DNA from: Acanthacorydalis orientalis
Taxonomy: Eukaryota; Arthropoda; Insecta; Megaloptera; Corydalidae
Direction: 5' to 3'
NCBI GenBank assembly: GCA_034766995.1
Contig: CM068317.1
Span: 9,828,001-9,892,000 of the forward strand
DNA: 64,000 bases
Position numbers and translations under genes: made by a program. The stretch's first letter is position 1. Every line of letters begins with the position of its first letter. Under the pieces are notes generated by a model. It was given only the letters and a program-made list of their open reading frames with translations, was not told the DNA's origin and made no database searches. Below, one piece after another: positions 1 through 12,989 of the stretch.

Positions 1-24
1 ATACACACATAAACACACACACAC

Positions 25-56
<32 letters not shown>
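1..56. repeat. (CA)n(TA)n microsatellite
   Basis: CA-rich start passing into TA. A second (TA)n tract is at 104-135. Confidence 0.9.
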
Positions 57-101
57 CAGCAGCAACCTGTGTCAATCCACTGCTGGTTAAATTCCTCTTT
101 C

Positions 102-135
<34 letters not shown>

Positions 136-138
<3 letters not shown>

Positions 139-402
139 AAAATTATCCATAAAAAAATTTCAATGACGTCGACTTATTTATTTATAACGTTGAGATTTCA
201 TGGTACCCAAATATGTTTATTTGATATATAAAACAGCAGCGTAGCAGTGTGTCTGCGATAATGATTATATAGACATAAATGAATTTTAAAAAATATATTT
301 ATTGTTTCATTTGGTTACATATAGAAGCTTATTATTGACAAGTGGGCAAGCGCAGCGAGCCCGGCGGTTGGTGAGCGCAACGAACAAGGGGCGAAGCCCC
401 CT
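136..402 (+). mobile_element. Helitron-like short element, copy 1
   Basis: Shares with the cluster at 53288-53912 an opening AAAATTATCC, a TCGACTTATTTATTT block, a TGATTATATAGACATA block and a terminal part with GCGCAGCGAGC followed by a GGGGCGAAGCCCC hairpin. The 3' terminal hairpin is Helitron-like, but the last bases here are CCTTA rather than CTRR. No coding capacity. Confidence 0.5.
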
Positions 403-403
403 T

Positions 404-467
404 ATATGTATATAAATATATATATATATATATATGTGTGTGTGTATATATACATATATATATATAC

Positions 468-499
<32 letters not shown>

Positions 500-520
500 G
501 TGTATATATATATATATATA
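404..520. repeat. Compound (TA)n/(TG)n microsatellite
   Basis: TA with TG and CA interruptions; it produces an artefactual Ile/Tyr reading frame in 307-711. Confidence 0.9.
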
Positions 521-689
521 GATAGCACTGAAAGAAGGAAGGGGTTGAAAACATTAATATTTTTTTTTGTTTTGTTATATTTTAATATTTTTGTATTTCC
601 CAAAATATAATATAAGTGAATTTTCCCTAATTTCACATCAAAAATGACATAATGTAAGTGATAATCATTTTCAGCATTACAAAGTCGAG

Positions 690-1745
690 CTCTTTCTAAT
701 GGATTTTCCATGAATTCTCTCAGGATTTCTCAACATAACTCTCTAATTTCTTCCCTTATGTTCTCCTTTAGCTGCAAGATGGTTTTTGGCTTATTGGCGT
801 TTACATGTTGTTTTAAGTAGTCACAAAGAAAAAAATCTGGAGGACTCAAATCGAGCGAACGCGCAGGCCTCTTAAAATCGTTGTTTCTTGTAATGCATTC
901 GTCAAAAATATCCCATAAATGTTCCATAACGGGTTTTGCTGTGTACGCTGTGACTCCATCTTGTTGAAACCACATCTGTGGACGATTACCAAGAAGCCTC
1001 AAAAAAAATCTATCATCGTCGGTATTGAGCACTAATTATGGTTAGAGCAGTACTGTCTTCATTTTTGAAGAAATAAGGGCCTATAATCCTTTCGGACGTT
1101 ACTCTGCACCAAACCACACTTAATTGGATGTAATTGTCACTGATGAAGTGCTCTTGGATTCTCTTAGACTCTCTCTGTAGCCCATATGCTACATTTTTTT
1201 CTGTTCACGAAGCTATTTAAGTGGAAATGAGCTTCATCACTCATAATCAAATTGTGAATAAATTCTTTATTTTCTTTTATTTGATGATGAAAACGAATTG
1301 CACAATCAATGCGATGCTGATAATTTGTTGGCTTTAGCTCTTGAATAATCCGCAATTTGTATGGGAACATTTTTAATGCTGCCAAAAACTTTTGCAGTGA
1401 CCTACAAGATATTCAAAGTTGGGCTGAACGTATTCTGGTTGACGTATCAGGACTATACTCAATACTCCTTTATGTACGTTGAATATTTTCTTCAGCTAGA
1501 GCCAAACGATGTCTTCCAGATCCTGGACGTTTACTAAGTACATCTTGTCGAAAACGTGCAACCAAATAATTAATCATTGACTGCGATGGTCCCGTTCGAA
1601 CATTAAAATAACGACGATATGCTCGCTGCGTCGAAATAATTGAACATTGATTTTCAAAATGAAATTCAATTATACTGGTACTTTGTTCAGTCATGTACCT
1701 TTGTTCTTAAGGTCACATTTTTCCAACTACCAGTTCCATGTGGAT
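690..1745 (-). pseudogene. Tc1/mariner-superfamily transposase relic (DDE, ~40-residue D2-D3 spacing)
   Basis: A decayed transposase read on the - strand. The N-terminal part (1694 down to 1470) starts MTEQSTSIIEF and contains a helix-turn-helix region ending in RFRQDVLSKRPGSGRHR, like the DUF4817-type N-terminus of insect Tc1-like transposases. The middle part keeps the first catalytic Asp in MSDEAHFHL (codon at 1236-1238) followed by FVNRKKCSIW. The C-terminal part (1032 down to 730) keeps the second Asp in MWFQQDGVTAYTA (958-960) and the third in SPPDFFLCDYLK (835-837). The spacing between the last two is about 40 residues, longer than the 34 of mariner and nearer the DD41D type. Stops and frameshifts separate the blocks, so it is dead. 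No terminal inverted repeats were found. Confidence 0.8.
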
Positions 1746-2021
1746 ACTGAATATGCACTTGAAGATATAGATAGAAGAGACCAATAATGGAAAAAAATTA
1801 AACAATAAAGGTCAACAAACAACTTCAAACAATGTTTGTTATTTGTATTATATTATTTTTAACAAACTGTTTTCAAAATATATTCGCAGATATTTAAAAA
1901 AAAAGTTTTTCTTAAAAATTTTTAAATTGAACAAACCAATATTATGTTATAATTTTGTTTTTAGTTTCTGCTTTTTTAATATTTAATATAAATAGTTATT
2001 AATTGTATAAAAAAGAGTATT

Positions 2022-2065
<44 letters not shown>

Positions 2066-2488
2066 GTATCTCATTAAACATTTTTGTAGTAAAAAGAATG
2101 CCATTTTTAAACTGAAATTTTACTCTATTAGAAGATTTCGTTTTAAAACCAGCATCTCTTTTCATCCTACATTATCGTTGAATATTAAAATCATGTTTTG
2201 AATTATTTAATAAACTTAAATTCGCGTCTACCCTAAAAAAACACACATCTATAGAAATTATCAATAACTATTAATCAGTAATTTAACAAACCAATTAATT
2301 TCTTTACTAGAAACACTGTTGTTTTATGAAAGCTTATAAATATTTATATTGCCCATTAATTAAATACCGATCTATTTTTAAGTCTATTATAAGTATTTAA
2401 ATAGTTGAAAATTATAAAATTTTAATAGGTACAGTGTTAAAAATAAGTTTTAAAATTATAAATTTATTAAAAAATTAATGAAAACGTG

Positions 2489-2578
<90 letters not shown>

Positions 2579-2953
2579 CATATATGTATATATATGTATA
2601 TATATATATATGTATGTATGTGTGTATGGGTGTTTGTATATGAATTTTATCTAACTAATCGTTAAAATTATTTTAAAGTATATTTTTATAGTAAAAATGA
2701 TTGATTCAACCGTTTGATGAACGTAATGTATAACAAAATTAAATATATAACATAATTATATTACGTATAACAATGTAATTGATATTAAAAAAAATTAGCT
2801 AATCAATATAAAAAGTATTTATTTCCATGGATGTTTAAAAAGTAGAGATAATTATTTTTGTATTATTTTACGATAAAAACCAAATAAAAAGTAAATCAAA
2901 TTTTATATTTGTTTCAAAGAAGTTGATATATATTTATTTAATATATTTTACAG

Positions 2954-3002
<49 letters not shown>

Positions 3003-3079
3003 ATATATATATAAGTGAATATGAGCATAATTGTAAAGTGATGACTAATTGTTTAATTCAATCACATCAAACGACATAA
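1746..3079. other. AT-rich spacer
   Basis: No coding or recognised element. Holds (TA)n tracts at 2028-2067, 2488-2642 and 2955-3014. The ORF near 1983-2165 is a TA-tract artefact. Confidence 0.6.
2488..2642. repeat. Long interrupted (TA)n microsatellite
   Basis: About 150 nt of TA with TACA/TATG variants, ending in TGTATGTATGTG. Confidence 0.9.
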
Positions 3080-3560
3080 AATGTACAATACGTCCGTTCC
3101 GGCGACCCTCTGTTAGATTACATTAAAAACGTTCTAATTCGAATACATTTTCATGACACCGCACACCCACCGGCGTCCCGTCGTTATATAGAGTAGTAGG
3201 TAGTAAGCACCACTACCTATTCCCCAAATCCCTAAACATAAAAGTATTAAAATTCAAAAGTCCGCGAAAAAATAAGTTTGCATATTAAGACAAGAACCGT
3301 GTCGTCTTAAGGATTAATTCATAAAGACAAAGCATTTTTTATTACTTAACGCCAATGTTATCCTCGGCCCTCGGTTCGACCCCCGGGAATGTGTCTCAAA
3401 TAGCCCGACGACCCCCGTTCAGGCCGCCCATCGTCGTCGTCGTCGGGTCGGTCGACCACCGCGCGCGCGACTACAGAGTGGAGCAGCTAACAGACCGTGG
3501 CGAGAACAGGCGTACTACTTAATCTAACGCCCGCCATCGTCGACCCATACCGCATCCTAT
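3080..3560. other. CpG-rich block, possible promoter or 5' exon
   Basis: Sudden rise in GC and CpG: repeated CGTCGTCGTCG, GGTCGGTCGACC, then CGCGCGCG near 3465. Short ORFs on both strands overlap it (3487-3724) but look like composition effects; no protein family recognised. Confidence 0.35.
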
Positions 3561-3842
3561 CCCGCTTTGATCCATCCATTTTTGTGTGTAACTTTTGTTG
3601 GCGAGGGATCTTAAAACAGACATCAAATTTTCGTCGCCTTATTAAACCGCTGGGAATATTTTTTTCGGAAAATAAAAAATTAAAACCGAAAAGCATAATG
3701 TTCTTTATTTCGTGTACTGAATAATATTATCTATAGTCGGGCCACGGTCGTATTATTTTCATTCCTTAAATGAGATTATTGTCTATTCCACTTTCGAATT
3801 TGTATATGTTTCAGAAATATGTTTACAAATATAAACGCGTAG

Positions 3843-3911
<69 letters not shown>

Positions 3912-4552
3912 TTACGTTTTTAGCGAAACGAAATAGTCAACTAAAAACCTATTAATAATTAGTTCAAGTTCAAACTTGGAAGTTTTTTCATGCTTTATAA
4001 AAAGCATGCTTTATTTTCATGCTGTATTTTCATGAATATTGTACTATTTATTCATTTGTGACACTTCGTACATTTTAAATGTTCGAAGAAAAAGCACAGT
4101 AACCAACATTTCTTTTCACAAATAAAATATTGACTAATACAAATACTGTGTTTTCTGAATCTTTTCAGCCATCTTGTTTTATCTTAGGCAAACGTAGAGT
4201 ATACACTGAAATACTTACTCCAAATAATATGTAATAATAGTAAATTTGAAAAGGACTGTATACATCTATATAAATCATATATGCATGATTTGGAATGATG
4301 GTTATACTGAAATTGGCTTCTTGTAAAAAAATAACATCACTTAAAGACCTAACCAGCATTTCAACTCGCGTGCTAGTTCCTTTATAATAAATACCTATTT
4401 AGGCCTAGCTTTAAAAAATTATAAAACGTTATAAAATTCATACTAAGTAACGAAATTAACAAAATATATTTAAATCGAAATAAACAATTGTTCATGAATC
4501 ACTTTTATCTCAATAGTTTTTTTTGGAACTTGCATTAAAGTTTAAATTGAAA

Positions 4553-4612
<60 letters not shown>

Positions 4613-5934
4613 CAATTTTGTGTACTTGATTTTATACTTAGTATTGTATTAATCAATGATATATTTTTTAATTGGTTATAATTCAAAAAAATGTTTCGAC
4701 ACTTATTCTTTTACATCCAATTAACTATTTTCTGTCTTTAATTAAAAATCAATATTTGGTGTTCTCAGATCTAAAATGAATTGTTTTTCACATGTCATTA
4801 TGTAAATAATATTTCATGTTTTTGAGATTTTTGTACTTAAAAATATATATTTTATTCCTTAAAGTCTCTCAGTAATTCCAAATTTTATTATCTGTAGATT
4901 TGTTTACGTCATAAAATCGTTTATTAGTTTTTACTGATCAAATAACCATTTTGTATCATTTTTTAAAATATGTGTTTATTTTAGTCGTACATTAAAAAGT
5001 TATTTGTTGGCTCACTCAGCTGCTAATTCCCAGAACTCAGTTACATCAAATAATACTAAAAGGCCTGAAGGTTAATAAAATCTTTGAATTCAATATTTTC
5101 AGTTTTAACATTTTAAAATATTCTTAAATGTATCAAATGATTTTTCAAGTAAGCTTTCATTCTATTTAACCTCATTTTGTTGTTTTATTGTTTTGTTTAT
5201 GTTTTATACATATTTGAAGAAACAAAATAGAAATTCAGTTTAGTTACGAATAGAGACCCTGGTCAAATTTAAACTCTGTAAGGAAACTTTAAATTCCCCA
5301 CTTAATTTACTAAATTAAAATAGAATTATTTACTATGATTAACTATATAGATAGTCGCATAAACTGTTCATAAAGTAAAATCGAATCAAACTATTCAAGC
5401 ATTCAAAACCAACTAAGAACACAAATAAAAATCAAAGTAAATAAAAAAAGTATATGAAATAACGCGGATTGACAATTTGCACCAACTATAGATATGTCGA
5501 CAGTTTGAAAGGTTGTTCGAACGAATGGTACAAGGGACAACGGTGGCTTGTTACCATTACTCCCTCCCGTCATCATTGCGCGTGGGTGTGAGTTGTTGGG
5601 TGGCAGAGAATACATTAATTGAACGACGTAACATTTTTCTTTTAAGACGACAACAGTTTTTAACTTCGCATGAATTAGTTAAGAGATGTCAGCAGGGGAG
5701 AGCGCGACATTTAAAAATATAACTGCTACTGTTTATTAATCCTGGCCAATGCCTCAACATTTTCTGCTTCTTCGAATACTGTTCGACCTGCGCGACATGT
5801 TTTTTTTTATTTGTTTAAAATATACGTTGAGATTTTTGTACACCAAATCAAAGGTACATATTTTATATTTGTAATATATAATTATATAAAATATTTTGAT
5901 AAGTAATATAACATAATTACATTTTTATAAATGT

Positions 5935-5978
<44 letters not shown>

Positions 5979-6057
5979 CTTTGATAAAATTTATAAAAAC
6001 CTAATTTTGCTAAATCAATGAACTAATCTTTATCTTGTTATGAAAATTAATATTCTA
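3561..6057. other. AT-rich spacer
   Basis: No gene recognised. (TA)n tracts only. A mildly GC-raised patch at 5490-5710 has overlapping frames on both strands with no family resemblance. Confidence 0.55.
3846..3908. repeat. Pure (TA)n microsatellite
   Basis: About 31 uninterrupted TA units. Similar tracts lie at 2955-3014, 4557-4613 and 5938-5975. Confidence 0.92.
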
Positions 6058-6606
6058 TTAGGTTGGTAGGAAAATAATCGCGGTTTTTGTTTTCTGAATT
6101 ATAACCTTAATTTTTTTCAATTAAATTTTCGTATTCATGTTAACATCATTTTAAAGAGAATTTTTGGTGTGTATTTTGGTAACGTTGACTTTGGTTTTAT
6201 TATTAATTTTGCTTCAAGTTGCGCTATTGAATTAAGAATGGAAAAGAAGCAAATAAGAGTATTTTTTGTATGAGTTCGAAACGTATGGTAAAGTAGCAGT
6301 CACTGCTCATAAACTAAACGATGCTTTTGATGCTAGTACTGTTAAAAAACACATGGTGCAATGGTGGTTCCAAAAATGTCATGCTAAGGACAAGAGCCTT
6401 GAAGATGAAGAAGTTCGAGGGCGTCCTTCTTTAGATCATAACGACCTATTGAAAGTGTTAGTTGAATCAGAACCATGTACAATCTCATTCGAGAGGTGGC
6501 ATGCAATAGTTAGGCGTTGATCATCCAACAGTTCTAAACCACTTAAAATAGATATTTATATGAATTTGAAGGTCATAAACCGCAATTATTTTTCTATCAA
6601 CATAAT
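6058..6606 (+). mobile_element. 550-bp mariner deletion derivative, copy 1
   Basis: The 5' end TTAGGTTGGTAGGAAAATAA is mirrored at the 3' end (ATTATTTTTCTATCAACATA), within TA-rich flanks. Inside is the transposase N-terminus only: YEFETYGKVAVTAHKLNDAF, MVQWWFQKCHAKDKSLEDEE, GRPSLDHNDLLKVLVESE (frame at 6266-6520), then a frame-broken HPTVLNHLK motif. The whole catalytic domain is absent; the sequence passes straight from HLK into the 3' terminal region. Non-autonomous. Confidence 0.85.
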
Positions 6607-6654
6607 ATAATACAATTAGATTTAAAAAAAATCTTATATACTATATTTTACAAT

Positions 6655-6774
6655 TGAACTATTTTCTCATCTTGAAAACTACAAAAAAATTTCTGATCAT
6701 AAATAATAATCATTTACTACAAATTTTTGATCAGAACATACTTTTGTAGTTTGTGGAATGAGAAGATAGGTTCA
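6655..6774. repeat. Long imperfect hairpin, palindromic-core family
   Basis: Arms 6655-6699 and 6728-6774, spacer 28 nt. Both arms contain TGATCAGAA, ACTACAAAA(G/A) and TCTCAT(C/T) themes in mirror order. It is a symmetrical version of the palindromic-core repeat: two right halves facing each other. Confidence 0.8.
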
Positions 6775-6944
6775 TTTGTATAAATGAGTTTATGTCCAAT
6801 GCCAGAAGTGTACTCTCACAAAATTAGTATTCGTATAAACTTGTGGTAGAAAAAAGGGTATAAGTTTTAACTATTACAAATTTTTGGTACCATATATGAA
6901 CCTACTTTACAAAAAAAATACTTTTCTTCAAAACTTTAATGATG

Positions 6945-7060
6945 ATGGCATCGTCATCAAAATACACATAAGTAATAATCAATATGGCCAAATTCATATA
7001 ATGAAATGTTTTAATCAGAAAAATGTTTTGAACTTTATGGATCAGTGAAAAATTATACAG
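6945..7060 (+). repeat. Palindromic-core repeat, diverged copy
   Basis: GATGATGGCATCGTCATCAA, ACACATAAGTAATAATCAA, then TTAATCAGAAAAATGTTTTG and GTGAAAAATTA in family order. Confidence 0.6.
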
Positions 7061-7304
7061 TAATTTTTATACAAAAAGGTACTTTAAAGTTTAACCTCTT
7101 GTTAATGGAAAATTATTTTTTTTGATATAATAAGAAATAAATTACTAAAAGCTTTCTAATTACTAATATTTGTTTTTCAAATGATATAACAAACTTTTTT
7201 CTTGTATTCCTTTCATAACTCAGTTCACAAATTTAATGAAATACCTTTTTCCGTTTAAACCACAAATGTGTGTTTGTATGCATGTTCGTGTCTAAAGGTT
7301 GTTT

Positions 7305-7306
<2 letters not shown>

Positions 7307-7368
<62 letters not shown>
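7307..7368. repeat. Pure (TA)n microsatellite
   Basis: About 30 TA units. Others nearby are at 7643-7718 and 7761-7797. Confidence 0.92.
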
Positions 7369-7370
<2 letters not shown>

Positions 7371-7652
7371 ATAAAACAACCCTTTTAACTAGCAGCTTCT
7401 AAAAATAATAAAAACGTAATTAGTGTTATATATTTTCACTTAAATATTATTATTTATAATTAAAACTTGAACGTTTAAAAATAATTATTCTTAACTTTTA
7501 ATTTTACTGTATGATGTCAAATTCCAGAAAATATATATTAAACATATATTGTTTGTAATTACGACTCAAAAACTATAATTCACCATTTAAGGTACTGTTT
7601 TCTTAATTAAGTTTTTTTTTAATAAATTTAAAATAAATTGTAATATATATAC

Positions 7653-7715
<63 letters not shown>

Positions 7716-7718
7716 TAT

Positions 7719-7758
7719 AATTACATATAATAAAAATAACATCATTTTTTTAAAAATG

Positions 7759-7798
<40 letters not shown>

Positions 7799-7839
7799 CA
7801 TTTTAAAACAAAATGATATTATTTTTATTATATGTAATT
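7719..7839. repeat. Inverted repeat around a (TA)n tract
   Basis: Left arm 7719-7751 (AATTACATATAATAAAAATA then ACATCATTTTTT) and right arm 7810-7839 (AAAATGATATTATTTTTATT then ATATGTAATT) are near-perfect reverse complements; the spacer carries (TA)n at 7761-7797. Confidence 0.8.
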
Positions 7840-8481
7840 ATTTAAATATCAATATTAATGTCTTTAAAAGCACGGAAAAATATGTCTTAACCCTTTCGCT
7901 TTGGTAAAATCTCATCCAGAGCAAACGTAGCAGACAGTAGATATTAAACCGTGACTGACGCTATGAGCTGATAGTCTTTGACTTGTATTCAATCAATATG
8001 TTAAATAATAAATATATGCCTTTGGACGTCAACAGCACCATCTTGACAATATCAATTGAGTTCCTAAAGGCGTCTACAGCAGCGAAGGGGTTAATTAATG
8101 GGTAACATATGATAAATCGTAACATATATTCATACAAATATATTGGTACGAAAAAATGATGAGAAATGAACATAAATATTGAATAATAAATTAAATACTT
8201 ATTTTTAAAGATATTAATCTTTTTTATATTAAACGGAAAATCTTTTGATTTTAATTTAATACACAAATATGGAATATAAAATAAATTCGGAGATTTACGA
8301 TTTACAAATACAAGTATTTTAATTGGACTTTATTTTTATATTTGTCAATTCAAACAAATGTTTCTTAAATATTATTATTATTGCTAGCGTTTATTTATTT
8401 ATACTGTAAACATATTTCTTAATATAAAGAAGTAGTTGTCCTTTACAATAATTATGTTAAATGTAAAAGTATTGCATTTTC

Positions 8482-8486
<5 letters not shown>

Positions 8487-8535
<49 letters not shown>
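8487..8535. repeat. (TA)n(GA)n microsatellite
   Basis: TA units pass into GA units and then A/G-rich sequence. A similar TA-to-GA transition occurs at 27940-27985. Confidence 0.9.
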
Positions 8536-8540
<5 letters not shown>

Positions 8541-8884
8541 AAGATAAAGAAAGAAAAGAAAGTAAATGGTGAAGGTGTTGTTTGCTAAACAATTATACAA
8601 TTTTATTTATAATTATTTATAAATAAACTATAAATATATTTTCATATTAATAAACCAAATCAATTAATTAATAATAATGAATTTAATAAATCAATACAAT
8701 AGGATGTTTCATTTTCATTAATTTTTTTATATTATATTCTTTATTGTATGTAAAAAATTCATATACTTTACACCTTTTGTACTTAAATAACATTTAATTT
8801 TAAAACAAAATGTAGACATTAGTACGGATTATTATTTTTTTTTAATTATATAAATCATAATATAATTCCGTCTTAACTGTGATA

Positions 8885-9100
8885 AGTTCACTTTTACAAA
8901 TGAATTTTTGCACTCGTTTCATAAACCAGAATAAAACAAAACTTTTTGTGCTTTAACCCTCTCGAAGATGATTCCATCACCATTGAAATTCACGTAAATA
9001 ACAAACAAAAATGATCAATAATCATTTATTGTACATCTTTGCTCACATAACTGGTTTTGTAATTTGTAGAATGAGTGAAAAATTAATTTGAAAAAAATAT
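8885..9100 (+). repeat. Palindromic-core repeat with inverted right half upstream
   Basis: Core AAAAATGATCAATAATCATT at 9008. Left module CGAAGATGATTCCATCACCA, right module GTTTTGTAATTTGTAGAATG. The upstream stretch 8889-8940 is the right module in reverse complement. Confidence 0.75.
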
Positions 9101-9385
9101 TTCATTTTAAACCATAAATTTTATAAAATATTTCATATTAAAAATTTTAATAGATTTTAGTAAAAAAATGTTTTGTATATTATAGTATTTTTAGTCTGTA
9201 TATTTTAGTCAAAGTGTATTTTTACTAAAAAAGATGAACTGTATTGAATATCCATTACTTTTATTACTCAAATAATTTGTTTTTAAAAATATGACTAAAC
9301 CTTGAAAAAATTTAAACAAAATCGTATTGAATTTATTCTGTGCGATTTACAATATTACTTGCAACATAAATTACATTTAAATTAA

Positions 9386-9459
<74 letters not shown>

Positions 9460-10819
9460 TAATAACATGCTTTAATTAATTTTTAAATCTGAGTACAGAT
9501 GTTTAACAATATCATTGGCTACGTCTCACAGATATAACAGTAGACCGAGTTGTCACTGCTCGTTGGAGCTAAAACAGCTTTTTTTATTTCAGAGACTTAT
9601 TATTTGTACTTGTAAATGGTTAATTAAGTACGATATGAATTTTGTATATTGAATGCTAAGACTTTCTTATTGTTGTTTTTTCGCGAATATTTAACTCGTA
9701 CGGTGACATTATTATTGATGACGGAATTTTTTTCCACTCAACGGACGTCTATAGAACAAACATTGAAAAATACGTTTTTTTCACAGTTCTGACAAGAACG
9801 GAAATCTATAAAATTAATTATGATGAATGTGTTTTTTTTGTATTTTATATTAGTTACATTTTGTATTGTTAAAGATTCATAGTTTTTTTAACAATGCTTA
9901 ATGTGCATGCATGTTAATCTATTTTTTATATTGATAAATCGACTAAAAAATAATGGTTCTAACTTTTTGCGTGTCATTGTATTAATGACTACAAGCATGT
10001 CCGATCACCAAAATCTGATCGATTATAATCTATTTTCTTATTGAAATAAATAGTTTCTATTTAAACAAAATATTATATTCAATCATAAAATTTCTACTTT
10101 TTTATATAACTTTTTTATAAAGTTCTCATAGCAGTTATAGCTATGTCATAAAACCTGACATGATTATTTTTGATGTACAGATAGGTCCCTTTTAAAATCT
10201 TTAAAGACACAATGTTTTTTTATTTATTAATGTAAGTTTATAATGACTAAAACAAATAATAATTTGATGATGCTATATATAAAGAATGCCGAAGATGTAT
10301 TAAACTTAACATATTTAACAACAATATTAGTCTGTTTAAAAAAATGCAGTCTTACTGAGGTCCGGATCTAAGATAACGCCTATTAGATTAATCAAAACTG
10401 GACATTTTTCTTAAATTCACAATTCATTTTTTTTCATTTGGTTCTATTTTCCTTCGTTGTTATTATTTCATTTGTACAGAGCAGCTTATATAATAAGATT
10501 TGCTGTTTCACTTACTTTTTTAATATTAACAAACAGACAATAATAACTTCGAGGAAACAATCCAACCTTTGGTGTCATTTCAAGTGATTCATTATATAAT
10601 CTCCAATTCTTTTCCTCCATTATATTAATCTAATAGAACCATTTTTTTATCTTTATTGGCTAATTCATAAAAAAATTGATCTTTATTCGATCTTCCAAAT
10701 AAATAATCGCATGCTAGAGACAATATTTGAATTATTTTCAGTCAGTAAATTTCAGATCAGGATCCAGACATCATTCAGTTAGTATACAGACTTCTTAACA
10801 TGTTATAATTCCTTCTGTA

Positions 10820-10995
10820 GGGTGATTCACCTTCGACTCTCACATGAAAATATTTAAAAAAACATGTTATCTCCCATTTAGTATTTTAGTTCAAAGTTGT
10901 ATTTTAGTATTGAATTGAACTAAAATACTAAATAAAAAATAATGACTTTTCTTAACCTCTGCACCCTCCTTTAATACTACTAAATTAAATCACCC
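10820..10995. mobile_element. MITE, GGGTGATTCA family, copy 1
   Basis: 176 bp. Ends GGGTGATTCACCTT and AAATTAAATCACCC form terminal inverted repeats. The centre is itself palindromic (TAGTATTTTAGTTCAA followed by its complement). No coding sequence. Confidence 0.75.
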
Positions 10996-11029
10996 TCTAA
11001 TAATATACCTTTATTTCATAAATTAATTA

Positions 11030-11140
11030 TTGTCACGCCCCACAAGCTACATTTTTTCTGATCGAAAATGTTCAATAAATAATTATTAATCGTCTATGAT
11101 TGTTGTTTGTGTGAAATTTGATAACAATTCCATTATCAGA
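11030..11140 (-). repeat. Palindromic-core repeat copy
   Basis: CACAAGCTACATTTTTTCTG, ATCGAAAATGTTCAATAAAT, AATTATTAATCG: reverse orientation of the family. Confidence 0.65.
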
Positions 11141-11367
11141 GTGACAAGATACAATGCTTTATGAGGTGAAGTATAAATTTAATTTTGGAAAATTATCTTC
11201 TTTCTTTGAAATGTTTGAAATATAAATAACTTTACAGACTTGAAAATAAAGTCGCTCATTAATAAATGACGCAAGAATACACAAAACATAAAAACACATT
11301 TATGATATAAATCCTTTGATATTTTTTTAATTAAAGCTTTGGTGACTTGCTTTTATTGATCTCCAAG

Positions 11368-11436
<69 letters not shown>

Positions 11437-11519
11437 GGAAATTAAATCGAATCCAAATAATAGAACTGCAAAATATAGACTAGCACTGTCGTTAAAATCA
11501 TTTTCACAAATTTTATAGT

Positions 11520-11695
11520 ACTTTAGCGCCCTGAGGATGTTTAAATGTTCATAGAAATGTGATTAATCAATAATCATAAATAGTCAATAATCATTTATTG
11601 AACATTTTTGACCAGAAAAAATTTTTTTTAAATTATTAATTTGGACGATAAGAGAATAATTCATGTGTGAAAGTAAATTTAATCATAGTGTTAGA
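11520..11695 (+). repeat. Palindromic-core repeat copy
   Basis: Core GTCAATAATCATTTATTGAA then CATTTTTGACCAGAAAAA, and a right module ending TGTGAAAGTAAATTTAATC. Confidence 0.7.
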
Positions 11696-11699
11696 ACTG

Positions 11700-11758
<59 letters not shown>

Positions 11759-12375
11759 CAATTTACATTCTCTTTAATCAATATTAACATTTTTTTCTCC
11801 AATAAATTCGGAATAAAATCATTATAATCAATACTAAATCATAAAAATTGTGTTTTTTATACAAAATAAAATACGATACATTTGTATTTTTTCAAACAGT
11901 CTTCTGGAGATTCGATATAGTTATAAGCTCCTCACGATTCGTCTCACAAATCGTTTATTTATGATTACTGAAACATATGATTTTTTATGAAAGTCTAATA
12001 ACATTTTATATCTAAAATACTAGTTATCTTGCACGCATTTTATATAATTAAATCGATAATTTCAAAAATTACATAAGTTACAGAATTTAAGTTTTACAGG
12101 ATTCAATAAAAACTGCGTTACACGAAAATAATAAGATCTTTTAAAGATTTTCTGTGTTAATATGTTTTTTAGGTCTTTAATTTCTTCGTTGCTTAAATAG
12201 TTACTGACCTATGAATCCTTAATGTATAAAAAAATCAACGTATATTGTTTTGATTTGTGTTGTTTGTGCAGGGAATAGTATTAAATGCATAATAAATTGT
12301 TTAAAAAACATTTTTTTATTATGATTGTTTATTAAAAACATTACATTTAGCACACAAATATGTATCTCGCTGTTA
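11696..12375. other. AT-rich spacer
   Basis: (TA)n at 11704-11756; otherwise nothing seen. Confidence 0.6.
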
Positions 12376-12485
12376 GTCTAATATTAAGGTGCATAATTAT
12401 ATTCGCCATCAAATTCTAGCAAAGTGTCTTCCATTTCTTCGGTTGGTCAGATGAATATTTCGTTGTAAAATGTCTCATCCAAGAT
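12376..12485 (-). pseudogene. Coding-like relic, unknown family
   Basis: The - strand reading contains LDETFYNEIF, one in-frame stop, then EEMEDTLLEFDGEYNYAP and a stop. The acidic C-terminal look and mixed codons are unlike the AT noise around it. Another coding-like scrap with NHRVIAKKHMDRKFR and a stop lies just upstream on the same strand, near 12535-12600. The three scraps (including 12990-13101) share a strand and might belong to one decayed gene or transposon. The family is not recognised. Confidence 0.2.
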
Positions 12486-12989
12486 CCTGTGTTTCACTTA
12501 TTGTAAATAGTATATTTTTTTGTACATTATCGAAATTTTCGATCCATATGCTTTTTTGCAATGACTCTGTGGTTAGGCTCGACAGATAAGCACAATGCGG
12601 ATAATGTAATTTTTATGCTGAATATGAAGGATCTAATTTCAAAAAAAAATTTGAAAAGAATTTATGTAGATTTATCTACTTATTAAAATGACTGATTCAA
12701 TTACTTATTTAATGAAAATACCTTCAATAGAAACCAATTGTACATTTAAATAAGAGCTATTAACATAACCTTTCGATCGAAGTATAACACTTACGTATTT
12801 TTCACATTATTGTTACAATTAGACTTTTAAACATTTATTGATAATCGGACAAGATTTCTACAACGACCCGGTATAAAAATATTAAATTAACGTTTTGAAT
12901 TGATTTGGTCTATCAGATAATTTTCACATAGTGCTAATATAAAAATGACAATTATTCTTAAAATATATATTCGAAGAACATTATAAAAA

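Larger units (their letters stand above)
7840..10819. other. AT-rich spacer
   Basis: Apart from the repeat copy at 8885-9100 and (TA)n tracts at 8487 and 9390-9457, nothing recognised. The frame at 7961-8266 has no family signature. Confidence 0.55.
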
